From Candidatus Hermodarchaeota archaeon (lineage in GTDB: Archaea > Asgardarchaeota > Hermodarchaeia > Hermodarchaeales > Hermodarchaeaceae): a DNA stretch of 31,495 bases. The translations under genes were made by a program, and so were the position numbers. The stretch lies in the NCBI GenBank assembly GCA_016840595.1, contig JAEOSA010000002.1, forward strand, positions 1-31,495, given 5' to 3'. The notes beneath the pieces are model-generated. The model saw only the letters and a program-made list of their open reading frames with translations. It searched no databases and had not been told where the DNA came from. Position 1 is the stretch's first letter, and each line of letters starts with the position of its first letter. Shown piece by piece: positions 1-6,962 of this stretch.

Positions 1-135
1 TTTCGAAGACATACATGCGATTACTAACAAATGATGTGAAAGATGATTTGTTTCACGTCTTAGAACCACGACTTCAATGAGTTTTGTAAGGCTTTTATCT
101 CGAAATGTTGCATTCATTGATGGAGGATTTATAGA
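1..135 (+). repeat. Dispersed intergenic repeat, copy A
   Basis: This stretch starts with TTTCGAAGACATACATGCGA and contains a hairpin with arms GTGAA and TTCAC at 36-56. Related sequence recurs at 6861, 7918, 14785 and 18842, always in this orientation. Beyond the hairpin it resembles copy B through the TTTTGTAAGGC and CATTCATTGATGGAGGA parts, ending in a Shine-Dalgarno-like GGAGGA just before an ATG at 137. It may continue left of the window. Its nature (regulatory leader, small RNA, or miniature element) is not settled by the sequence. Confidence 0.6.
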
Positions 136-136
136 A

Positions 137-307
137 ATGGGTTATGCAGAAATCGGGATACTTGTGTTTGCTAAAACTGAACTCGAAGCTTTGAATTTAG
201 CAGATCGAGCCGTTCATTATCTGTGTGAAGAGCGCATATTTCGTTGTTGGGGAGGGACAGATTATCGTGTACCCTCTAAGTTTTCTCAACAGCGCCCATT
301 CTATTGA
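137..307 (+). pseudogene. 5' fragment of an unrecognised gene, cut at a junction
   Basis: An ATG at 137 follows GGAGGA with good spacing, and the first 30 or so residues (MGYAEIGILVFAKTELEALN and on) read like a normal soluble protein with alternating charged and hydrophobic residues. After about codon 35 the frame becomes composition-poor and runs antisense to the start of the ATPase gene on the other strand. I read this as the 5' end of a real gene joined to foreign sequence somewhere near 235-290. The family is not recognisable from this fragment, and the remainder was not found elsewhere in the window. Confidence 0.45.
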
Positions 308-433
308 TTGGAGTAAAGTTGTTTTTCCAGAACCCGTGGGTCCCACTATTGCCACAGAGCCATCCAAGTCCACTTCAAAAGGTTCATTAGCACCCCGAAA
401 TCCTTGGAGTTTTATTCGCTTTACAACGGTCAT
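197..433 (-). pseudogene. Truncated SMC/Rad50/RecF-like AAA ATPase (N-terminal fragment)
   Basis: The first 48 residues are a textbook start of a RecF/Rad50/SMC-type ATPase: a K-I-x-L-x-G-F-R-G strand, then a Walker A loop GPTGSGKTT at about residues 31-39 and the helix LLQSIEWALL. Family members run to several hundred residues with coiled coil, Walker B and signature motifs. Here the frame stops at 78 residues, and the last 25 or so no longer look like the family. The start overlaps the stop of the upstream 56-residue gene by one base (TAATG), as in a tight operon with the methyltransferase. The 3' part was probably lost in a rearrangement whose joint lies near 235-290. It is unlikely to be functional alone. 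Confidence 0.65.
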
Positions 434-603
434 TAGGGGGACCCCTCCGCGATTTGAATAATTCGCTGCACAATAGCTGTTTTCACAGCTTTTGCACCAC
501 CCTTCTGATATTCAACAAGCAATTCTTTTAGGAGCTGTAAATCCTTTTCACGTGGAATATTCTCTTTCAATAATTCAGGTAGCTTCTCAAGTCTAGAGGC
601 CAT
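433..603 (-). CDS. Small helical protein between DNA methyltransferase and ATPase
   Basis: A 56-residue frame begins MASRLEKLPELLKENIPREK and ends in IQIAEGSP. It is predicted fully helical with heptad-like leucines. It starts 13 bases after the methyltransferase stop, and its TAA overlaps the ATG of the truncated ATPase by one base. That tight coupling on both sides is the main reason to treat it as a gene. No family is recognised. By position it may be an accessory or partner subunit of the ATPase (inference). Confidence 0.6.
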   Translation of the reverse strand: MASRLEKLPELLKENIPREKDLQLLKELLVEYQKGGAKAVKTAIVQRIIQIAEGSP

Positions 604-616
604 TTATACGTCCCTC

Positions 617-1537
617 TCAAATTCTTCGAAATGTTGGTAAGCGTAATTGTTTTCCTTTTTGACTATTTATTCTAAGGCGTTTGGATTCCAAGAACTGTTC
701 AATTTCCTCAAAGTCTTTGTCCTTGATTGTGAGTATTTTATCTAAATACACGGAAACGTAACAGTTGTTAATTAGCGTGGGTGAGGTTTCTAATAACTTA
801 TCTTTTGAAATCTTGACGTATTTCGGGTCAATATCGATTCCTACATAACGTCTCCCAAGTCGTTTTGCTGCAACTGCAGTTGTTCCAGTTCCAACAAATG
901 GATCTAAAACGATGTCTTCTTCATCAGATACCATAAGAATTAGTCTTTCAAGTAGCGGAAGAGGAAGTTGGCAGGGATGTTTATCTCTTCTTGACGCGTG
1001 TTTAATTCTGTGAATATCAGTAAATACATCGCTAACTAGTGTTCCAAAAGGATGGATAGTAGCTTTTTTCCCACCATAATCCGCTAGCAGTTCTTTACAG
1101 GATCTGCAGCGAGCGTGTGGCATTCGTATATCATAGAATTTGAACTCTTTCGACTTCACATACCATAAAATCCCATAGTGATTGGGTAACAGTGTTTTGC
1201 CCAATGGTGCACCCATAGCATTCCAAGCAATCCAATGCTTGAAGTACGCGTTTTGTTCTTCGTTGAGAAAACAAGAGAAATAGGTTAACCATTTGGGAAT
1301 GTTGTGGACAAATATTGACCCAGTAGTTTTAGTAATCCTAACCATTTCATGTATCCAGTTCTTACACCATTCGAGATAGGATCTGAGGTCTTTATCATCT
1401 TTGTAGTATGTATACTTCTTTTTCAGGTTAAATGGGGGGTCTGCGAAGGTCATATCAATCGAGTTATCGGGAATTTCCCTCATCTTCTCTATGGCGTCAC
1501 CCTGAACAATTTTATTGATCCACTTTTCCCAATTCAT
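617..1537 (-). CDS. DNA methyltransferase, beta-type motif order (probable N6-adenine)
   Basis: The 306-residue protein carries the catalytic motif IV as DPPF (residues 33-36) before the AdoMet-binding motif I, LDPFVGTGTT (211-220), followed by RRYVGIDIDP. This circularly permuted order, with the recognition region between the motifs, defines the beta class of amino-methyltransferases; D-P-P-[YF] usually goes with N6-adenine. A CxxC pair (RCRSC, about 144-147) sits in the presumed recognition region. The HPCQLPLPLLERLI segment before motif I is also typical. It leads a minus-strand operon with the 56-residue gene and the ATPase remnant, and it diverges from a second methyltransferase at 1718. 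It is likely the protective arm of a restriction or other defence system. The methylated site cannot be read from sequence. Confidence 0.9.
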   Translation of the reverse strand: MNWEKWINKIVQGDAIEKMREIPDNSIDMTFADPPFNLKKKYTYYKDDKDLRSYLEWCKNWIHEMVRITKTTGSIFVHNIPKWLTYFSCFLNEEQNAYFKHWIAWNAMGAPLGKTLLPNHYGILWYVKSKEFKFYDIRMPHARCRSCKELLADYGGKKATIHPFGTLVSDVFTDIHRIKHASRRDKHPCQLPLPLLERLILMVSDEEDIVLDPFVGTGTTAVAAKRLGRRYVGIDIDPKYVKISKDKLLETSPTLINNCYVSVYLDKILTIKDKDFEEIEQFLESKRLRINSQKGKQLRLPTFRRI

Positions 1538-1557
1538 ATCTTTTCACTTGATTGAAG

Positions 1558-1611
1558 TTCTATATAGTAAACTCGGAAGTATTTACTATCGCGTAGACTA
1601 TAAAGGTCTAC
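1558..1611. promoter_or_regulatory. Divergent promoter region with two perfect palindromes
   Basis: Between the two divergent methyltransferase genes lie two inverted repeats. The first has 8-bp arms ATAGTAAA (1564-1571) and TTTACTAT (1582-1589) and overlaps a TATA-like TCTATATAG. The second has 6-bp arms GTAGAC (1593-1598) and GTCTAC (1606-1611), with TATAAAG as its loop. Palindromes over TATA elements in a restriction-modification promoter are what an operator looks like. No controller gene is recognised nearby, though the small genes at 5721-6304 are candidates. Confidence 0.5.
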
Positions 1612-1676
1612 ACCGCACCCTTCGATATATGAACCGTGGGGCTTCTTTTGACAACAATGTTGCTTCCAATGGCGTT

Positions 1677-1687
1677 TAATATATCAA
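1677..1687 (+). promoter_or_regulatory. TATA box for the SPPY methyltransferase
   Basis: TTTAATATATC lies 31-41 bases before the ATG at 1718. That is the right distance for an archaeal TATA box driving a transcript with a very short or no leader. It supports 1718 as the start; no Shine-Dalgarno site is visible there. Confidence 0.4.
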
Positions 1688-1717
1688 ACCCTCTCAATAA
1701 ATTCAATAATCACTCAA

Positions 1718-3052
1718 ATGCAGCTTCATCAGGTCGACTGTTATTACTCATCGAATGGATTGAAAGTAGGTGTACATCGGTTGATAGAAGAAGAACAATA
1801 TTTCACTCAAGGTTCTGTTCTTGATAAAATCTTTCCAAGCAATTTCGAATTGGTTCCAAATACGCATGAATTGTTTGCAGTGGAATTAGCCCATGGGGAA
1901 TACGTATCGTTATCAAAAAAGGAGTTAATTACTCGAAGTGGCTTTTTTGCACGGATAGATGATAAACCCACTTTACATTATAAGCTGTGTTCAGGGACGC
2001 CCTTAGAAGAGATTAGGGCAGGAAAAACCATATGGGTGAAATCGTTTTTCCAAGCCAACCGATTTAGCACGGGTTATGCAACTCATAGTTTATTTCCCTA
2101 TAGGGGGAAGTTCCATCCTCAACTGATTAAGGGAATTTTTAATGTCACACAGGTGCAAGAGGGAGACACTGTACTCGATCCCATGGTCGGTAGTGGAACA
2201 ACCTGCGTAGAAGCGCGGTTAATGAATTTCAAATCAATTGGAGTAGATATCAATCCATTTTGTATTCTCATTAGTCAAGCGAAATCTGTCGGATTAAATA
2301 TCGACATAGAACAATTTGCAGAATTGGGCGATGATGAATCACTACTTGCACAGCTGCAAGATCTTTCGGGGCAAGCCAGTAACTATGATACCATCCATTC
2401 TTTCTTATCAGCGATAAAGATTACAAAAGATGTCAGAACGGACTCTGTGTTACTTCTTTCATTCCTTGACGCCATGGGGTATGCCCGACGACGAAAGACA
2501 GGATCACTTAAGGAGCTCTTTTCGAAGGTTTTAGAACGCTACATCACAACAATAACGAGTTTCCAGAAAAATCGTGAAGCCCTTAAAATTAAACTAGGTT
2601 CATCTGATATGCATACAGGAGACGCCCTTTCACTTAATATTCCCGATCGTTCTGTTGATATGATTGTGACCTCGCCTCCGTATTCGTTTGCCATTGATTA
2701 TGTTGAAAATGATAGACCCCAATTAGAGTTTCTGGGCATTGATGTTGACAAGTTAAAGTCGCAAACAATTGGATTACAGGGAAAGACAAAACGAGAAAAA
2801 ATTACTAATTATTTTAATACAATGAACCAGGCAATTAGAGAAATGAGTAGAGTTCTAAAACCCGATAAATTCTGTGTAATCATTGTAGGTTCGAACGAAA
2901 TTCAAACTGGGGGCATTAGACACGAGCAGGAATTCAAAGCCTTCGCCGACCAACATGACCTTGTACTAAGAAAAGAATTGGTCAAATCCATCCAAGGTAT
3001 ACGCAATTCAATGCGTGAAGAGTATGTTTTGTTTTTTCAAAAACAGTCTTAG
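1718..3052 (+). CDS. DNA methyltransferase with TSPPY motif (probable N4-cytosine)
   Basis: The 444-residue protein has motif X (YRGKFHPQLIKGIF, about 128-141), motif I LDPMVGSGTT (153-162) with GVDINP following, then about 150 residues, and the catalytic motif IV VTSPPYSFAIDY (317-328). S-P-P-Y is the usual N4-cytosine (or occasionally adenine) signature, and the X-I-long insert-IV order fits an alpha-like arrangement. The first 110 residues match no motif I know. It diverges from the beta-class enzyme and converges on the two nuclease-like genes at 3131-5316, so it is the most natural cognate methyltransferase for them. Loss of methylation with those nucleases active would be toxic, which fits the palindromic promoter upstream. 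Confidence 0.88.
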   Translation: MQLHQVDCYYSSNGLKVGVHRLIEEEQYFTQGSVLDKIFPSNFELVPNTHELFAVELAHGEYVSLSKKELITRSGFFARIDDKPTLHYKLCSGTPLEEIRAGKTIWVKSFFQANRFSTGYATHSLFPYRGKFHPQLIKGIFNVTQVQEGDTVLDPMVGSGTTCVEARLMNFKSIGVDINPFCILISQAKSVGLNIDIEQFAELGDDESLLAQLQDLSGQASNYDTIHSFLSAIKITKDVRTDSVLLLSFLDAMGYARRRKTGSLKELFSKVLERYITTITSFQKNREALKIKLGSSDMHTGDALSLNIPDRSVDMIVTSPPYSFAIDYVENDRPQLEFLGIDVDKLKSQTIGLQGKTKREKITNYFNTMNQAIREMSRVLKPDKFCVIIVGSNEIQTGGIRHEQEFKAFADQHDLVLRKELVKSIQGIRNSMREEYVLFFQKQS

Positions 3053-3130
3053 GATGAAAAGCAATCATGTCTAACTGAAAGAACGTTTCCATATTGAAGA
3101 AATTAATCGTATCTCAAGTTTTTAGAGTAC

Positions 3131-4141
3131 CTAAGAGTGTCTTAAGGCTCGAGTTATCCTTTTAACCATTTCTGGGATTTCTGATATAGTATACACCTCT
3201 GACGCATTGAAAAAGTGAACTACATCATTATCACCCAGAACTTCCCAGCCAACTCCATCTACAACAGAGTATGTATGAAGATTAGGAAAGATGTCACGCA
3301 ACCGCTCAAAGTCTCTCTCAATAACCTTCGCTTTAGTTCTCATCCCCTGGGACGTCGTTTCACCAAATTGTACTTCAATTGCGAAATGAGGGGATAATCG
3401 GGACGGTATATATAGATCAACATCCTTGATGTTTCGCAGTTCCGGGTACTGCCTAACGAGACTTTCACAACGTGAGTTGCGTCTTTCAAAAGCTACATTA
3501 TATTTTCCATGGTCATATTCAATTGATTCGGTTCTAAGTGCAGAAACAATCTTTCTATGAAGGTGTTCCCCTATTTGGTTTCGAATTGCCTTGTAGGCCC
3601 GATCTTCTGCAACTCGATTCGCTATGGTCATATCGAGTGGAAACTGCATTCTACTGGAAATGAATTCGGGCAAAAATTGTCCAAGCTTATTTCGGGAGTT
3701 GATTAGTAACTCAGCAATAGTCTCAGCAAAGTTAACATCAGCAATTATTTTGTTTGAGATTTGGCTCAGAGTCCAAGTACTTGTTAGACTTCCAGCCCAC
3801 TGGGCTCGGGAAGTCAATTGTTTTGTAAGTTCTATTTTCCGTAAGACGTGAACCATACGAAGGAATTTCTCTTGTGACACGCCCATGATGTCAATTATCG
3901 TACGTAATATGAGTTCAAGTGCACGTGGTGATAAGCTTCTGAAGTATTTCGCAAGTGCATCAGGATCTCTTGGAAGATCAGACACTTGGTTTATGGTTTT
4001 GAGAACCTGGTCCTTTTCATTCTGGTACACCCTTTCTATCTCGTTGTCTTTATAAAAAGGGGTAACTTTGTATTTCCAAGCCTGAAGCCTTTGGCGTGCA
4101 GTATCACGTAAGTCTGCTAAAGATGTGGGTCGCCTCTCCAT
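3131..4141 (-). CDS. Putative type II restriction endonuclease, PD-(D/E)XK-like (copy 1)
   Basis: This 336-residue protein is clearly paralogous to its upstream neighbour, with more than half the aligned residues identical by eye. The best-conserved block is C-terminal: D242-LYIPSRLSPHFAI-E256-V-Q258-FGETTSQG, then RTKAK and a V-V-D-G-x-G-W-E-V segment. D-x(n)-E-x-Q is the active-site form seen in BglII-like members of the PD-(D/E)XK superfamily, and F-G after it is common in restriction enzymes. The N-terminal 200 residues are helical and may recognise DNA or dimerise. Genomic pairing with two methyltransferases supports restriction. The exact family was not recognised, and a non-restriction nuclease role is possible. 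The leader just upstream is conserved in the paralogue. Confidence 0.65.
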   Translation of the reverse strand: MERRPTSLADLRDTARQRLQAWKYKVTPFYKDNEIERVYQNEKDQVLKTINQVSDLPRDPDALAKYFRSLSPRALELILRTIIDIMGVSQEKFLRMVHVLRKIELTKQLTSRAQWAGSLTSTWTLSQISNKIIADVNFAETIAELLINSRNKLGQFLPEFISSRMQFPLDMTIANRVAEDRAYKAIRNQIGEHLHRKIVSALRTESIEYDHGKYNVAFERRNSRCESLVRQYPELRNIKDVDLYIPSRLSPHFAIEVQFGETTSQGMRTKAKVIERDFERLRDIFPNLHTYSVVDGVGWEVLGDNDVVHFFNASEVYTISEIPEMVKRITRALRHS

Positions 4142-4293
4142 ATCACAAATATCGTCATCTACGGATTAAAAACTTATCATAAATAGCTTAGAATCCTTAA
4201 ATAACATGTAGAGTATTTTTCCGATCACAGAATAGGACAATCTCGTTTGAGTAATACCTGGTCACAACTAAAATATGAAAGATTATGATATAA

Positions 4294-5316
4294 CTACGCC
4301 TGTCTTATTATTTGGGTTATCCTTACGACCATCTCAGAGATTTCTGATATGGTATATACTTCTGAAACGTTGAAGAACTGAACCAAATCATTATCGTTTA
4401 AAACTTCCCAGCCTGCGCCATCTACAACAGTAAATGTATGAAGATTAGGAAAGATGTCACGCAACTGCTCAAAGTCTCTCGCTATATTCCTCGCCTTTGT
4501 CCTCATTCCCTGGGATGTCGTTTCACCAAATTGTATTTCAACGGCTATACGCGGGGATAATCGGGATGGTATATAGATATCAATAGCCCTGATGTCACTC
4601 AGCGTCGGGTACTGTGTTGTGAGATCTTCATGACGGGGATCGCGTCTTGCCCAGTCTGTACTAAATTTTCCCCCGTCACATTCAATTGTTTCGTCATTAA
4701 GCAAGTTAGTAATTCTTTCTTGAAGATGTTTCCCTATTTCGTTTCGAATTTTCTTGTAGGCGCGATCATTTGCAATTCTATTCTTTAGTCTCCGGTTAAG
4801 GGGGAACTGGATTACGTTGGCAATATATTCAGGTAAGACCGGTCCTAGCTTGTCTTGAGGCTTAATTAATAACTCAGCTATAGTCTTTGCAAAATTATCA
4901 TCAGTTAAAATCAATCTTACAATTTTCTTCATCGTCCAAGAACTTGTTAGATCACCGATCCATTGAGCCTGTGACGCCAAAGGTTTCGTAAGTTCTATTT
5001 TCCGTAAGACGTGTACCATTCGAAGGAATTTTTCTTGCGAAAACCCCATTAAATCAAAAATGGTCCGTAGTCTATGTATAATTTCATCTTGTGTCCCATT
5101 TCGAAAATAATCTATCAGTGTGGAACACAAAGCACTAGCATTAGAAGGAAAATCAGGCATCTCATTAATTGTTTCTAGAACTTGAGTCCTGATTTCCTGA
5201 AACTTCCTTTCAATATACTCATGTATGTAGAAAGGCGTAACCTTATTCTTCCAATCCTGAAGTCTTTGAAGTGCAGTATTTTGTAACTCTGATAGTGGTG
5301 TGGGGCTTCTCTGCAT
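4294..5316 (-). CDS. Putative type II restriction endonuclease, PD-(D/E)XK-like (copy 2)
   Basis: This 340-residue paralogue of the downstream gene retains the same signature: D246-IYIPSRLSPRIAV-E260-I-Q262-FGETTSQG (numbered from the chosen start), RTKAR and VVDGAGWEVL. I chose the ATG at 5316 rather than an in-frame one at 5334. MQRSPTPLSELQNTA aligns with MERRPTSLADLRDTA of copy 1, and the bases before both starts are alike (TAGATGAC then ATATTTGTG). The N-terminal and linker regions differ more than the C-terminal nuclease block, as expected if the copies have diverged in recognition. All presumed catalytic residues are intact in both, so neither looks like a dead copy. The pair could form a heterodimer or serve two sites. 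Confidence 0.65.
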   Translation of the reverse strand: MQRSPTPLSELQNTALQRLQDWKNKVTPFYIHEYIERKFQEIRTQVLETINEMPDFPSNASALCSTLIDYFRNGTQDEIIHRLRTIFDLMGFSQEKFLRMVHVLRKIELTKPLASQAQWIGDLTSSWTMKKIVRLILTDDNFAKTIAELLIKPQDKLGPVLPEYIANVIQFPLNRRLKNRIANDRAYKKIRNEIGKHLQERITNLLNDETIECDGGKFSTDWARRDPRHEDLTTQYPTLSDIRAIDIYIPSRLSPRIAVEIQFGETTSQGMRTKARNIARDFEQLRDIFPNLHTFTVVDGAGWEVLNDNDLVQFFNVSEVYTISEISEMVVRITQIIRQA

Positions 5317-5591
5317 GTACACAAATATAGTCATCTAAGGGTAAAAATCATCGTCATTCGAATACGATATAGAGAGATTTCATTACCAGAGCATCTTCTA
5401 TTATAAAAAATCACTGTTGAACTTTCTAAAGGGGCTCCATCGACTTCAAAAGTTTCCCACACTTTCAACTAGTATCTTAATATTAAAAAGCATTCACCGT
5501 AATTTCTTGAGAAGCTTCGAATATTGCTCACAACTAAGATAATATTCGTTTTAAATAACCGCCAGATAGTGTTGCCTGTAATACTGAATCA

Positions 5592-5717
5592 ATGAGCCAA
5601 TTCAATTCACTAAAAACACAGATTCAGTTGCAAAGAAGATCATTCACCAAGGACAATCAAAAGCAAATAATTATTATTCGAATAGGAAGAATAATTCTAC
5701 CTGTTTGGTGGGTATGA
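5592..5717 (+). CDS. Possible 41-residue leader protein
   Basis: The frame starts MSQFNSLKTQIQLQRRSFTK and ends in a hydrophobic IIIIRIGRIILPVWWV tail. It stops three bases before the ATG of the 88-residue gene, as in translational coupling. There is no recognisable family and no strong Shine-Dalgarno site. It may be a leader or a short membrane-associated peptide; chance is also possible in AT-rich DNA. Confidence 0.3.
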   Translation: MSQFNSLKTQIQLQRRSFTKDNQKQIIIIRIGRIILPVWWV

Positions 5718-5720
5718 ATC

Positions 5721-5987
5721 ATGAAATTTAAAAAAAGGCTTGCACCACATGAAAGAAAGAGATATCAAATAAAAATTCCAAAGGATTACTGGGATTTTTT
5801 TCCTATGCCCAAACCAACTAAAGTGCAAGTTCATTATGGTAAAAACAAAACCAAGGCTGTTCATTTGGATATTTACTACAGACTTTTCATCGGATCAAAA
5901 ATAATGGAAGAATTATATCTAAAAGATCCTGAATCGGAAATTATTGTAGAAAAGAAGAATGAAAACTACTTTTTGAAACGTGGATAA
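5721..5987 (+). CDS. Small basic protein of unknown function
   Basis: The 88 residues are strongly basic at the N-terminus (KFKKRLAPHERKRYQIKIPK) and then alternate beta-like stretches (KVQVHYG, KAVHLDIYYR, EIIVEKK). The pattern of short strands with a K-I-P-K-x-Y-W-x-F-F turn recalls swapped-hairpin DNA-binding proteins of the AbrB/MraZ sort, but no diagnostic motif can be claimed. It precedes the 99-residue gene by 17 bases on the same strand, so the two are probably cotranscribed. The place next to a restriction-type cluster suggests a regulatory or accessory role (inference). Confidence 0.55.
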   Translation: MKFKKRLAPHERKRYQIKIPKDYWDFFPMPKPTKVQVHYGKNKTKAVHLDIYYRLFIGSKIMEELYLKDPESEIIVEKKNENYFLKRG

Positions 5988-6004
5988 TCATCCGGTGAAT
6001 TGCA

Positions 6005-6304
6005 ATGATACGATTTGAAAAAACCATTGGTAAATCTGAAGCACAAAATGGTTATCTTAACCTTACAGATGATAAAGGCGTAACATATGGAAAGCACTTC
6101 CCTCCACACAGATCACGCCTTTACATAATAACTGAAGGCGAAAAATACAAAGCAACAAAAGTTCGCAATAATCAAATTTGGGGTGGATTACATTCTTGGT
6201 ATAAAAGGGCAAATATCTCTTCAGGCGATAGAGTCATAATAACGTTTGATCCCAAAATCAGCCAAATAAATGGTAGAATTCCAATAGAAATAATTCGAAT
6301 CTAA
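6005..6304 (+). CDS. Small predicted beta-rich protein, B3/EcoRII-N-like pattern
   Basis: The 99 residues are beta-rich. The C-terminal half reads IWGGLHSWYKRANISSGDRV, then IITFDP. The pattern G-L-x-x-W-[YF] ... GD-x-V-x-[IV] is what one sees in B3-like and EcoRII N-terminal DNA-binding pseudobarrels and in AbrB-like barrels. This is resemblance by eye, not a confirmed family. With the preceding 88-residue gene it forms a two-gene unit at the right edge of the island. If it binds DNA it could be the missing controller for the palindromes at 1564-1611, or a recognition subunit. Confidence 0.5.
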   Translation: MIRFEKTIGKSEAQNGYLNLTDDKGVTYGKHFPPHRSRLYIITEGEKYKATKVRNNQIWGGLHSWYKRANISSGDRVIITFDPKISQINGRIPIEIIRI

Positions 6305-6453
6305 CTACTTGTAACGATAATTAGGGAATGAGTTTGAAATTCATGATTTTTCTCAATATGGGTGTGGATCTAATAATATCCAGGTAAAATGGGTAAATGA
6401 TTTCGTTCGCAAATTGTGGTGAAATCGTATACATGATAAGAATGAAGTAAACA

Positions 6454-6781
6454 TGAAATGCATACACTGTGATTATGAAACGACAGCTCTTTTGAGAATG
6501 CGGAATAAGGGAAGATATTAATTGACTTAGCGAGAAGATATTGGCTTATTCATACGTGTTCGTTTTGGTGGGGAGTCTGATGGCAAGCCTTGTGGATCTC
6601 GATGAGGTTTTTGATAGAATGGTAACAACAACTATTTTCTATATGTGGTCACAAGAAAAGGGGGGTCTACATTTCTTCATGAAATACAGGATCCAATTAA
6701 TACCTGTACTCTAGATGAAGTAGTAACACCTCAATGGCAAGTTAGAGATTGGAAAAATAAAGGAAAGACTTGGAGATTATA
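6454..6781 (+). pseudogene. Decayed coding sequence with frameshifts and stops
   Basis: No long frame exists here, yet protein-like stretches turn up in different frames. A CxxC start MKCIHCDYETTALLRMRNKG is at 6454. IRVRFGGESDGKPCGS follows near 6550. A further stretch reads NYFLYVVTRKGGSTFLHE, continuing to a stop at 6781 with W-rich PQWQVRDWKNKGKTW. Successive pieces on one strand broken by stops and frame changes are what an eroding gene looks like. The family is unknown. Bases 6305-6453 before it show nothing recognisable. Confidence 0.4.
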
Positions 6782-6860
6782 GTTCAAAAACAAATTACCT
6801 TTTTTAAAAATAAGTGGGCGTCCGCCTCAACCAACATTGATAACCTCTTTTTTCTTCTAC

Positions 6861-6962
6861 GATGTGAAAGATGATTTGGTTCACATCACCGACTAGAATT
6901 GCAGTAGGTTTTGGAAGCCTTTTATTCAAAGTTCGCTCATTCATATATGGAGGGCTTAGATA
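6861..6962 (+). repeat. Dispersed intergenic repeat, copy B
   Basis: Hairpin arms GTGAA and TTCAC sit at 6864-6884, with 20 of 21 bases as in copy A. Then follow TAGAATTG, GTTTTGGAAGCC and CATTCATATATGGAGGGC, leading straight to the ATG at 6963. It lacks the TTCGAAGACG end. Copies A and B both finish in a Shine-Dalgarno site at the start of a gene, so here the element forms the 5' leader of the oxidoreductase. Confidence 0.6.
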
